Positions 8,305 to 16,234 of a DNA stretch of 38,197 nucleotides are shown in pieces. Origin of the DNA: Parvibaculum sp. (GTDB lineage Bacteria > Pseudomonadota > Alphaproteobacteria > Parvibaculales > Parvibaculaceae); contig NZ_NYVD01000106.1 of the NCBI RefSeq assembly GCF_002684405.1, forward strand, positions 1-38,197, written 5' to 3'. The notes under the pieces were generated by a model. That model was not told the origin of the DNA. It ran no database searches and saw only the letters and a program-made list of their open reading frames with translations. Each line of letters starts with the position of its first letter. Within the stretch, counting starts at the first letter, position 1. The translations under genes were made by a program, and so were the position numbers.

Positions 8305-9345
8305 CTATTCCAATAGCGCCTCTTTCAAGCCGTCGAAATCCACACTCTTACCCTTCAGAGTAAAAGTCACGACCTTCACATCCAGCATATCAATAGCTTT
8401 ACGAAATAACGGGTCCCTTGGCATCGCAGGGCATACAAGGACTCGTTTGGGAGGCGTCGCCTCCCCCGCCCCGTACACAACGAGCTGCCCAAGTGCTGTA
8501 AACAAACTCTGTGTGTCAGATGAGGCTTTGACCTCAAAGAGAACACTCATCGCACGATCATGAAGGAGATATAGGTCGGGCTTCATCGCATAGCGCTGCG
8601 AATTTACAGCTTGTTTTCCCAAAGCGTTCTGAAGGGCGTTTGTTACGCGACCATGAACTCGCTTAATTTGCGCCGGTGTATTTTGGTACCCGCCGCCGGT
8701 GCCGTCTTTCTCATTTTCTGGATTGAACGCAGCCCTCTTGTTCTCGGCCGACGGCGTTTTACTTTTTCGAGATAACGCTCGCTGCCGTGCCAGCGAGCGG
8801 AGCCGATTACACTCTCGTACATATCGGATCAGAGAGCTTAGGAATTCTGGATCACCTAACCTCCCTATTACAAAAACGGACTCCTCTCTGTTATCGGAAT
8901 GCTCAACGGGTTCCGGCGCAAATCCACAAATCGTACGCCGGAAGTTTACAAGCGAAACTTGTCCTCCCCTCCCGCCGCCAAGCAGTCCCTTATGAGCTAA
9001 AAACAATTCACCATCGTCGCTTACGACCGCACGCCCTGCGGTTCCTCGATCAACCTGCCCTGTCGTCAAATTTATCTCAACGGTTGCACCGACTGGCGAA
9101 CCCTCCGAACCCAAATCCATCCCAAACCAACAATACCAACGTCCCTTATACTGTTTGGCTTTGCTAATATGCATCCAAAGGCCATGTTCGCGCAGCCAGT
9201 ACAAACGAGCATTGCCGAGTTGAGACGAAGGGCCTGGATGAGAAATTCGTCGGCGCAGGTTCTCGGCTCCCGCCTTCTCAAACTCTTGGACAAGTGCAGA
9301 CCTCAATCGCCGAACTTCTCTTTCACTGTTTGTGACTTTCAACAT
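8305..9345 (-). CDS. Unknown protein with PD-(D/E)XK nuclease-like domain
   Basis: I do not recognise the whole protein. ATG 9345 is chosen because GGAGG (9352-9356) lies six bases upstream, giving 346 residues. Near the C-terminus, KPDLYLL (Asp257), FEVKAS (Glu271, Lys273) and a later GQLVVYG (Gln287) are spaced as in PD-(D/E)XK nucleases. The N-terminal half is rich in aromatic and glycine residues and has no motif I can name, and a basic, low-complexity linker spans about residues 180-225. Codon use is visibly less GC-rich than in flanking genes, suggesting recent acquisition. No methyltransferase is adjacent, so a simple restriction-modification pair is not supported; it may be a solitary defence or repair nuclease. 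Confidence 0.6.
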   Translation of the reverse strand: MLKVTNSEREVRRLRSALVQEFEKAGAENLRRRISHPGPSSQLGNARLYWLREHGLWMHISKAKQYKGRWYCWFGMDLGSEGSPVGATVEINLTTGQVDRGTAGRAVVSDDGELFLAHKGLLGGGRGGQVSLVNFRRTICGFAPEPVEHSDNREESVFVIGRLGDPEFLSSLIRYVRECNRLRSLARQRALSRKSKTPSAENKRAAFNPENEKDGTGGGYQNTPAQIKRVHGRVTNALQNALGKQAVNSQRYAMKPDLYLLHDRAMSVLFEVKASSDTQSLFTALGQLVVYGAGEATPPKRVLVCPAMPRDPLFRKAIDMLDVKVVTFTLKGKSVDFDGLKEALLE

Positions 9346-9452
9346 TTCCACCCTCCGCATTAGCCCACGATCCAGCCAAATTCGGCCCGTTCGCCTAGCC
9401 ACCCAACGTCCGCAAATTTTGAACGACGAGGCCCTTCACCTTTTCGCGTCGA

Positions 9453-10238
9453 CTACATGGCGGAGATGCCGCCATCGATCTTGATCTCCGAGCCCGTGAT
9501 GAATTTGGACTCGTCCGACGCCAGGAACAGCACCGCATAGGCGACATCGTCCGGGTCGCCCACCACGCCCAGCGGCACCTGGCGGGCAAGTTTCTCCTTC
9601 AGCTCGTCGCGCGAGATGCCTCGCGCCATGCCGTCCAGGATCGGCGTGTCGATGAAGGTCGGATGGATGGAATTGGAGCGGATGCGATAGCCCCGCTTGG
9701 CGCAGTGAAGCGCCACCGATTTGGACAACAGCCAGACGCCCGCCTTGGCCGCGTTATAGGCGGCCATATTGTGCCCCGCGATCAGGCCGGCGATGGACGA
9801 GGTATTGATGATCGAACCCGGCGCATGCGGCACCATGTAGGAGATGGCGTGCTTGCAGCCGAGAAAGACGCTGTCCACATCCACCGCCTGCACATGCTTG
9901 AAGGTCTCGAAATCGGTGTCCTCCACCGTCGTGCCGCCGCCGATACCGGCATTGTTGAAGAGCACATTGATACCGCCCATCGCATCGTTCGCCGCGGCGA
10001 GCGCATGCTTCCACTGCTCTTCCTGCGTCACGTCGAGTTCGACCGCGAAGGCCGCGCCCGGCACTTCGGCATTGATCCGCTTGGCGACCTCTTCGGCGCC
10101 CTTCGCATTGATGTCGGCGAGCGTCACTTTCGCGCCCTCGCGCGCCATCATCAGCGCCGTGGCTTCGCCGAGCCCCTGCGCGCCGCCGGTGATGAAGGCC
10201 ATCTTGCCGGCCACGCGGCCCTTTGCGGTTCCTGTCAT
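9453..10238 (-). CDS. Short-chain dehydrogenase/reductase
   Basis: A classical SDR of 261 residues. The NAD(P)-binding TGGAQGLG is at about residues 18-25, NNAG at about 92-95, and the catalytic Ser (INTSS), Tyr and Lys (YNAAK) are all present. The segment GYRIRSNSIHPTFIDTP resembles bacterial 3beta/17beta-hydroxysteroid dehydrogenases, which hints at a cyclic or steroid-like alcohol substrate; this is inference. The acidic end of strand 2 (LADIN) favours NAD over NADP. It is the last gene of a minus-strand operon with a flavoprotein and a crotonase, fitting a catabolic pathway. Confidence 0.9.
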   Translation of the reverse strand: MTGTAKGRVAGKMAFITGGAQGLGEATALMMAREGAKVTLADINAKGAEEVAKRINAEVPGAAFAVELDVTQEEQWKHALAAANDAMGGINVLFNNAGIGGGTTVEDTDFETFKHVQAVDVDSVFLGCKHAISYMVPHAPGSIINTSSIAGLIAGHNMAAYNAAKAGVWLLSKSVALHCAKRGYRIRSNSIHPTFIDTPILDGMARGISRDELKEKLARQVPLGVVGDPDDVAYAVLFLASDESKFITGSEIKIDGGISAM

Positions 10239-10283
10239 CGGATACTCCCTTTCACTCTTTTCTGGTTTGTGAACTGTCGATTG

Positions 10284-10664
10284 TCAGTCGGCCGCTGCCG
10301 GTTCCGCGCGGCCGGTTACGATCCATGCATAGATAAAGGCGATGCCCAGAATGCCGTCGATCGCCGGCCCCGGCAGGTCGCCGCTGACGATGCGCCCCTC
10401 GGAAAAAAGTGCCAGCGATGCGATGAAGAAGGAAAACTTCTCCACGATGGCCGCGAGGATGAAAGGCCGATAACGCTTCGGATCCTGCGCGATTACCATG
10501 AAAGCGAACTGCCAGGCGAGCGCCAGCCCCATGAAGCCGTAGAAGAACTGCGGATGCGCGAAGGGAACGCCCCGCGCGAAATTCTCCTCCATGAAGAAGG
10601 ACGGCACGATGACGAATAAGCCGTAGATCGCCGCGAGGAGAAAGATCGATTTGGCCGCTTTCAT
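10284..10664 (-). CDS. Small four-span membrane protein, unknown
   Basis: I do not recognise this 126-residue protein. It shows about four hydrophobic segments (near residues 5-24, 42-60, 67-88 and 104-119), with a short N-terminus that could act as an uncleaved signal. Conserved-looking features are FFMEENF and HPQFFYGF between the first two spans. It stands 12 bases after the flavoprotein gene and 45 before the SDR gene on the same strand, so it is probably part of the same catabolic operon. A role in the membrane such as uptake or electron transfer is possible but not shown. Confidence 0.65.
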   Translation of the reverse strand: MKAAKSIFLLAAIYGLFVIVPSFFMEENFARGVPFAHPQFFYGFMGLALAWQFAFMVIAQDPKRYRPFILAAIVEKFSFFIASLALFSEGRIVSGDLPGPAIDGILGIAFIYAWIVTGRAEPAAAD

Positions 10665-10676
10665 GAAGGTTCCTCT

Positions 10677-11846
10677 TTAAAGCATGGCGGTGTTGGTCGG
10701 GACGCCGAGAAACAGACGCCCCGTCAGCTCATAGGTCGTGTCGGCCACCATCGCATGCTGCGTGGCGACGTGGATGTCGCGAAAACGGCGCTGCAGGGCG
10801 TGACTGCGATAGACCGAAGAACCGCCCGCCAGCGTATACATGAGATCGATCGTCCGCCCGGCCGATTTCACGGCATGGACGCTTGCATGACGTAGATCGC
10901 GGCGATGGGCTTCAGTGATTTCGCCATGCCGCGTCGCCGCTTCCCAGGCCGTGTCTATCGCCTCATAGAGATAGGCGCGGGCGGAACGGGTGAGAGCCTC
11001 CGCCTCGGACACATCCAGATGCGCCTTGGCGCGCTCCGCCAGCGTCTTGGACGAACCTTGCGGCTTCTTCGCCGTTGCCGTTTCGACGAGATCGTCGATG
11101 GCGCCCCGCGCCGCACCAAGCGCCACCCCCGCGATGCCGATGCTGAGAAGCCCGAATGTCGGGAAAGCATAGAGCGGGCGCGCAAGCGGCTTGTCGGAAA
11201 TCAGGCTGATCGCCTGCGAGGCCGGTACGAATACCTCCTTCACCTCGAAATCCGTGCTGCCGGTCCCGTTCAGCCCGGACACATCCCATGTATCGAGCAA
11301 CGTGACCTCGCTTTCGGGAAAGAGCAGCATCCGGTTCTGAGGTACGCCCTCGGGCGCCATTTCCGGCTTGCCGTCCTCGCCCATCACGAGACACCCGCCC
11401 GCGATCCAGTTCGCATTGCGCGAGCCCGATCCCCATTGCCAGCGCCCCGTAGCGCGGTAGCCTTCGACGCCGTCGTGCACCTCGCGTACGGCCTTGCCGC
11501 GCGGCGCGAAAACGCCGGCGCTGATGACGTCCGGCGCACCGAAAACGGCCCGGGCCTCATTGGGCGGCATGAAGCCCGCGAGAAGGCCGGTTGTCCCGCC
11601 GATCATCACGCACCAGGCCGGAGAGGCGTCGGCACGCGCCAGCCGTTCCACGACCTCCACCAGAAGGCGGGGATTGGCTTCGAGCCCGCCGCAGGCCTCG
11701 GGAATGCAGAGCCGGTAAAACCCGGCCGCCGCGAACCTCGCCGCAATGTCCTGCGGCAGAAAGCGATTGGCCTCCACCTCCGCCGCGCGCTGCGCCAGCT
11801 CTTCCGAAAATCCGTCGGCCGCTGCCAGAATGTCTGTTGCCGTCAT
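10677..11846 (-). CDS. Acyl-CoA dehydrogenase-like flavoprotein
   Basis: This 389-residue protein belongs to the acyl-CoA dehydrogenase superfamily. Its C-terminal section, with the RDIHVATQHAM motif, resembles the type 2 domain of HsaA-like flavin-dependent monooxygenases more than classical fatty acyl-CoA dehydrogenases. An N-terminal helical domain, a central beta-domain (WQWGSGSRNANW, about residues 130-145) and a C-terminal four-helix part are visible. ATG 11846 is preceded by GGAGG; the frame extends to an ATG at 11864 that overlaps the crotonase stop. The gene lies 14 bases after the crotonase. It may oxidise an acyl-CoA or hydroxylate a substrate using flavin from a separate reductase, which is not seen here. 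Confidence 0.85.
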   Translation of the reverse strand: MTATDILAAADGFSEELAQRAAEVEANRFLPQDIAARFAAAGFYRLCIPEACGGLEANPRLLVEVVERLARADASPAWCVMIGGTTGLLAGFMPPNEARAVFGAPDVISAGVFAPRGKAVREVHDGVEGYRATGRWQWGSGSRNANWIAGGCLVMGEDGKPEMAPEGVPQNRMLLFPESEVTLLDTWDVSGLNGTGSTDFEVKEVFVPASQAISLISDKPLARPLYAFPTFGLLSIGIAGVALGAARGAIDDLVETATAKKPQGSSKTLAERAKAHLDVSEAEALTRSARAYLYEAIDTAWEAATRHGEITEAHRRDLRHASVHAVKSAGRTIDLMYTLAGGSSVYRSHALQRRFRDIHVATQHAMVADTTYELTGRLFLGVPTNTAML

Positions 11847-11860
11847 CGCCTCTTCCTCCC

Positions 11861-12673
11861 TCATATGCCGCGGCCGAATTTCGGCGTCCGTTTTTCAAGG
11901 AAGGACCGTACCGCTTCGCGGTGATCGTCCGTCGTGAAGGTGACCATTTCATAACCGACCGAGGCATCGAGGATGGAATGGGCGAGTTGCTTCAGCCCGA
12001 TATTCGCCGACACCTTGGAATAGCGGATCGCCATCTGCGCGCCACCCGCCAGCCTGTCGGCGAAAGCGTCGACACTGGCGTCCAGCTCATCCTCGGGCAC
12101 GGCATGATTGACCAGACCGATACGGGCCGCCTCCGCGCCGGAAATCGCATCGCCCGTGATGAGATATTCCTTCGCCCGCGCATAGCCGATGAGCTGGGGC
12201 CAGATGATCGCACCGCCATCGCCGGCGACGATGCCGGCACGGACATGCGGATCGGCAAAGCGCGCGCTCTCGGCGGCGAAGATCACGTCGCAGAAAAGCG
12301 CGAGGGTGGCGCCAAGCCCGATGGCGGGCCCTGCGACCTTGGCGACGATCGGTTTTTCCAGATCGAGCAATGAGAAAACGATGCGCTTGGCCTCGGCCGC
12401 GTCGGGGCCTTTCGTGCCGCTCTCAAACCCCTGCTTCATCCAGTTGAGATCGCCGCCTGCGGAAAAGCTCGCCCCCTCGCCCGTCAGCACGACGATGTCG
12501 GAGGCCGGATCGTCAGCCGCATCGAGAAAGACGCGCGACAATTCTCGGTGCATCGCCGCGTCGACGGCATTGAGCTTGCCGGGATTGCTGAGACTGAGCG
12601 TCAGAACGCGGCCGCGCCGTGTCGCCTTGATGCGCTCATAGCCCGAAAAATCGACCCCCTGCTCCCCTGCCAT
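11861..12673 (-). CDS. Enoyl-CoA hydratase/isomerase family protein
   Basis: A 270-residue crotonase-fold protein, the normal length. The oxyanion-hole regions are present (ASFSAGGDLNWM and AGPAIGLGATLA). The two catalytic glutamates of true enoyl-CoA hydratase are absent: the first position is Thr in GLGATLALFCD and the second is His in FADPHVRAG. It therefore probably catalyses another crotonase reaction, such as isomerisation, hydrolysis or ring opening of a CoA thioester. ATG 12673 follows GGGAGGACGCG, a strong ribosome-binding site. It is the first gene of a four-gene minus-strand operon with the flavoprotein, the small membrane protein and the SDR. Confidence 0.87.
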   Translation of the reverse strand: MAGEQGVDFSGYERIKATRRGRVLTLSLSNPGKLNAVDAAMHRELSRVFLDAADDPASDIVVLTGEGASFSAGGDLNWMKQGFESGTKGPDAAEAKRIVFSLLDLEKPIVAKVAGPAIGLGATLALFCDVIFAAESARFADPHVRAGIVAGDGGAIIWPQLIGYARAKEYLITGDAISGAEAARIGLVNHAVPEDELDASVDAFADRLAGGAQMAIRYSKVSANIGLKQLAHSILDASVGYEMVTFTTDDHREAVRSFLEKRTPKFGRGI

Positions 12674-12767
12674 CGCGTCCTCCCTTTTTGCCGGCATCGT
12701 CTTTTATGTTTTCACGATTGTGACGCCGAAGGGGAGATGAGGAAAGCGGAGGGCCGGGCAAGGTACG

Positions 12768-12795
12768 AAAAAACCCCGGCCAAAGGCCGGGGTTT
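12768..12795 (-). terminator. Intrinsic terminator of the YCF48-like gene
   Basis: On the minus strand AAACCCCGGCC and GGCCGGGGTTT form an 11-base perfect stem with a 3-base loop, continuing into a run of six T. It lies 24 bases beyond the stop codon and insulates the crotonase operon downstream. Confidence 0.93.
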
Positions 12796-12819
12796 CTGAA
12801 ACTCGAAAGAGCGTACCGA

Positions 12820-13905
12820 TCAGCTGCCGGACGGGTCGGCGATCGAGTAGCTGGCGCCCACGGCCTTTTCAGCCTCGGCGGCGGTATCGGGCATGACCTT
12901 CGCACCCGGCTCGCCGAAGACGACGACCTTGCCGTCCGCACCCTTCACCACGGCGGAGTAGCCGAGACGGTCGGAGCGCGTGACTTCCTTGAAGTTCTGG
13001 CCGCCATCCGCGCTGTACCCGACATAGCCCTGAAGACCGGTCAGCACGACATGCTCCTTGTCGAGCTGGACGCCGCCCGCGATGGACTTGTCCGTCCCCG
13101 TATCGATCTTTTCCCAGGTATCGCCATTATCGGCCGACCGATAGGCATTGCCGCGCATGCCGAAGACCATCACCGAGCCGTCGTCCAGCGCAAGGCCGCC
13201 CCAGAACGACCCTTCATAAGGCGTCTGGATACGGTCGAAAGTGGCACCATCGTCAGTGGAGCGGTAAACCACGCCGAATTCCGCGGCGATGAAGATCGCA
13301 CCGGACTTCGTCTCGAACGCGCCGTTGAGATGATAGTCGTCCAGCAGGCCTTCGCTCAGCGTCCGCTCGTTCCAGGTCTCGCCGCCATCTTTCGTTTCGA
13401 CGAATTTGGAAAAGGCGCCCATGGCAAAGCCGTGCGTCTTGGTTTCGAACAGCACCGTCATGAAGGGCGTTTCGGATTCGGGGTCGTAGAAGGCCCGCTC
13501 CCACGTCTCCCCGGCATCGCGCGTGCGCAGCACGATCGCGTCATGACCGACGGCATAGCCGAGCTTGTCGGTAATGAAAGTGACGTCGGTCAGCGTCGCC
13601 TGTGTCGGCACGGTCTTGGCCTGGGTCCAGTTCTGGCCCCGGTCGTCGGAATAGACCACATTGCCGAACTCGCCCACCGCGACGATACGGTCGCCGGCAT
13701 TGGCAGCGGCCAGAAGAAGCTCTTTCGCGGCAAGCCTCGATTGGGTCGCATATTCGATTTCGTCGTTCTGGCCGCCATTCTGGCCTTGTGCCGCGGCGTC
13801 GGCAGCCTTGGCGGTCAGGGGCGTGAAAGCGACAAGCGCCGCGACGGCACCGCCGGCCAGCGCCCGCGTAACCGTCTGCGTAATGGTTTGGATGCTCGAA
13901 TTCAT
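12820..13905 (-). CDS. Exported YCF48/BNR-repeat beta-propeller protein
   Basis: This 361-residue protein has a Sec signal peptide (hydrophobic about residues 15-30, cleavage probably after AKA at about 34) and a body of repeated Asp-box-like motifs: YSDDRGQNW, RTRDAGETW, ETKDGGETW, RSTDDGATF, RSADNGDTW and YSADGGQNF. Six such motifs imply a beta-propeller in the periplasm. The family is related to the YCF48/HCF136 photosystem assembly factor, but in heterotrophs it commonly sits beside DUF1302, DUF1329 and RND transporter genes, as here without the transporter. The job is probably envelope assembly or substrate handling in lipid or hydrocarbon use; this is inferred from context. Confidence 0.88.
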   Translation of the reverse strand: MNSSIQTITQTVTRALAGGAVAALVAFTPLTAKAADAAAQGQNGGQNDEIEYATQSRLAAKELLLAAANAGDRIVAVGEFGNVVYSDDRGQNWTQAKTVPTQATLTDVTFITDKLGYAVGHDAIVLRTRDAGETWERAFYDPESETPFMTVLFETKTHGFAMGAFSKFVETKDGGETWNERTLSEGLLDDYHLNGAFETKSGAIFIAAEFGVVYRSTDDGATFDRIQTPYEGSFWGGLALDDGSVMVFGMRGNAYRSADNGDTWEKIDTGTDKSIAGGVQLDKEHVVLTGLQGYVGYSADGGQNFKEVTRSDRLGYSAVVKGADGKVVVFGEPGAKVMPDTAAEAEKAVGASYSIADPSGS

Positions 13906-14392
13906 AGGTCCCTAGGGCTCCTCACTTAGATCGACATGCTATCGGACAAGATCCCCGAAGACAGAATGCCGATCGTCTAAACAGCACTGGAACACCCCCC
14001 TCCCCGCCTGAACGAGCACAGGATGTTCCCGGGCGCGCCTCCCGGCGCCGCATGGGCGACAGCCTGCTTCCCCTGCTCCTTCCCGGGCATACCGGGTCCG
14101 GATTTCGAAAGGACCGCAGGCCCGACGACCGCCCCGTTTATTCTTTTTTCGCGGCCGTCATCTTGGTCAGCCGGTCTTATAGCGCGTTCCGGCGCGTCAT
14201 GCATCAACGGAAATCAAACGCGGTAAATTTGCACGCGCATGGCCGGAACTGCTGGCAAAGTCATGGTTTTTTCAAGGACCGCGACCCTCGCCGGCCATGG
14301 CGTACCTGCCGCTGAGACGCCCCCCCTGTCCGGAAACGGACGGCAAAGTCCGGGCTCACTCCGGCAAAACCGGCCTTGGGCAAAACCGGCCT
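13906..14392. other. Long gene-free stretch upstream of the YCF48-like gene
   Basis: About 490 bases without a convincing gene. It should hold the minus-strand promoter of the YCF48-like gene; CTTATA at 14176-14181 (TATAAG on the minus strand) is the only box-like sequence I noticed and it lacks a partner. The right end has the GCAAAACCGGCCTT direct repeat. Confidence 0.4.
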
Positions 14393-14393
14393 T
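14364..14393. repeat. Two 14-base direct repeats
   Basis: GCAAAACCGGCCTT occurs at 14364-14377 and again at 14380-14393, a 16-base period, directly beyond the DUF1329 terminator. Confidence 0.75.
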
Positions 14394-14430
14394 CAAAACA
14401 AACCGGGCCCCGGATTTCTCCGGGGCCCGG
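14394..14430 (-). terminator. Intrinsic terminator of the DUF1329 gene
   Basis: CCGGGCCCCGGA (14403-14414) and TCCGGGGCCCGG (14419-14430) make a 12-base perfect stem with a 4-base loop, followed on the minus strand by TTTGTTTTG. A smaller CTCCC/GGGAG hairpin with a plus-strand T-run lies beside it at 14437-14458. Confidence 0.9.
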
Positions 14431-14456
14431 CCGATCTCCCGAAAGGGAGGGTCTTT

Positions 14457-15815
14457 TTAGCGAACGCCCATCTGACGGATGGCGTTCGGCGTGTAGCGGT
14501 TCTTGTCGATCTCGTCGGCGAAGTAGTTCACCGGCGGCTCTTCGTTCTGCATGGCAAGCGCCAGGTAGCGGCCGGCCTGCAGGTCGTAGACGATTTCCGC
14601 GCCCGAACCGCAGAGCGGCACATTGTAGCGCTGGAGCTGGTGCAGTTCCTGAACGCGCCAGAGCTGACCGCGGCCGTCATAGAGTTCCGCCGTGGAGATC
14701 TGCCAGGCGTCCTCGTCATTGTGATAGACGCGACGCGAATAGACGTGGCGCGTACCGGCCTTCAGGTTCGCTTCGAATTCCCAGACACGGCGCAGCTCGT
14801 AGCGGACCTTGTCCTGGTTCAGGTGAAGCGGCTTGATGAACTCGTCATAAGACGTGGATTCCGCTTCGTAATCGTTCGCGGCGACCACACGCTTGTGCTT
14901 GCCGAGAACGGTCCAGTCGTAGCGGTCCGGAGCGCCGTTATAACCGTCGAAGCTGTCGGACGTGGACAGGCCGTCGGAGTTCGTGCCGGGATTGTCGTAG
15001 GCGATATTCGGCGCACGACGCACGCGACGCGTACCGGGGCTGTACTGCCAGGCCTGACGCGGCTGCTTCTCGGCGTTGAGAGCTTCATACACCAGGATCA
15101 CGTTACCCGCGGAACGGGCCGGGGCGATCGTGTTGGCGATGTAGTAAAGCGAAATGTTGTCCAGATCTTCCGCGCTCTTCACGGCAGGGTCGGACCAGGC
15201 GAGGATCGCCTCATCCTGCACGATCTGCATCGTGTAGTCGCCCGAACGGGTCACCGGCGCCGCAGCGAACTGACGCACCACCTTGAAGGAGCGGTAACGC
15301 AGCGTGTGGTTCCAGATCATTTCAAGCCCGTTGTTCGGGATCGGGAACGGGAAGCCGAAAATGCCCTTCGAGATACCCGAGCCGCCGCCGACGAGTTCGC
15401 CGACCGCCGCATTGCGCTTGTTCGCTTCGTAAACCTTATCCGGATAAGCGCAGCTACGACGCGTCTGATAGACGTTCATCTTGTAGTCTTTGTACGTCGA
15501 CAGCAGGGCCTTGTAGCCCGGCGTCAGCACGTCGTCATACTGACCGGCATTCGAAGACGTGATCGTGTATTTGACCGGATCGTCCTTGAACGGGTCGGCC
15601 AGTTTGTCGCCCGGCTTGTAGTTCACATTGCTGGGCACGGTCTGCAGCCCACCGGTCCAGGCCGGAATATCCCCGCCGTCGCCGGCCTTCTCGGCGCCCA
15701 TCGGGGTAAGGTCGTTACCCAGACGGTTCACCTGTGCTTGCGGCACCTTGGCCAGGGCGCTGGTCGTCAGCGCACCGAACACAAGGGCGGACACCAGCAT
15801 GGTTGTCCTTTTCAT
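14457..15815 (-). CDS. DUF1329 exported protein
   Basis: A 452-residue DUF1329 protein with a signal peptide (MKRTTMLVSALVFGALTTSA, cleavage near ALA-KV at residue 22). ATG 15815 is preceded by GGAGGGAACG, and the longer frame to 15872 adds a charged stretch unlike a signal. Family features are the N-terminal GNDLTPMGAEKAGDG region, the middle NGLEMIWNHTLRYR and the PGTRRVRRAPN segment. DUF1329 proteins are related in fold to LolA/LolB-type lipid carriers and are found with DUF1302 outer-membrane proteins, so a periplasmic lipid or hydrophobic-substrate role is likely but not proven. It has its own terminator and a promoter candidate, so it is a single-gene unit. Confidence 0.92.
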   Translation of the reverse strand: MKRTTMLVSALVFGALTTSALAKVPQAQVNRLGNDLTPMGAEKAGDGGDIPAWTGGLQTVPSNVNYKPGDKLADPFKDDPVKYTITSSNAGQYDDVLTPGYKALLSTYKDYKMNVYQTRRSCAYPDKVYEANKRNAAVGELVGGGSGISKGIFGFPFPIPNNGLEMIWNHTLRYRSFKVVRQFAAAPVTRSGDYTMQIVQDEAILAWSDPAVKSAEDLDNISLYYIANTIAPARSAGNVILVYEALNAEKQPRQAWQYSPGTRRVRRAPNIAYDNPGTNSDGLSTSDSFDGYNGAPDRYDWTVLGKHKRVVAANDYEAESTSYDEFIKPLHLNQDKVRYELRRVWEFEANLKAGTRHVYSRRVYHNDEDAWQISTAELYDGRGQLWRVQELHQLQRYNVPLCGSGAEIVYDLQAGRYLALAMQNEEPPVNYFADEIDKNRYTPNAIRQMGVR

Positions 15816-15907
15816 ATACGTTCCCTCCACTGGATTCTTATGAGGCTTCCGACGCGTCCGAAACTCACGCACACGCCAAGGCCGGTTTCCCCGCCTATTC
15901 TGGCAAG

Positions 15908-15935
15908 ATCATAGCAAAACAAAGGACCGCAGCAA
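15908..15935 (-). promoter_or_regulatory. Candidate DUF1329 promoter
   Basis: On the minus strand TTGCTG (15930-15935) and TATGAT (15908-15913) are 16 bases apart, placing a start near 15901 and a leader of about 85 bases. The rest of the gap up to 16174 includes an AT-rich patch around 16012-16028 and no gene. Confidence 0.4.
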
Positions 15936-16174
15936 ACGGTTCCCCCCCGTATTTCTGTGTCCCCCGAGCATCGCTCATTACTCATTTTCCGCCAGTTTTG
16001 CCCGGCACTGCATTAAATCTTTTTAATGAAGCGGTCCGCGGACACATCCCGGGCAGAGGATCGCCCTGTCCGGAAATACTCCGCCTACGGATGTTACCCC
16101 GCACACCTGGAGAGAATGCCGCGTCCCGGCATCCGCCCCGCGAAACCCGCCCGCCTGAAAAAATGCGGTGCGCA

Positions 16175-16209
16175 AGAAATAGGCCCGGCGGCATCGCTGC
16201 CGCCGGGCC
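16175..16209 (-). terminator. Intrinsic terminator of the DUF1302 gene
   Basis: GGCCCGGCGGCA (16182-16193) and TGCCGCCGGGCC (16198-16209) form a 12-base perfect stem with loop TCGC, then TATTTCTT on the minus strand. It starts 25 bases after the stop codon. Confidence 0.88.
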
Positions 16210-16234
16210 CTGATTTCGTGATCTCCAATGCCGA

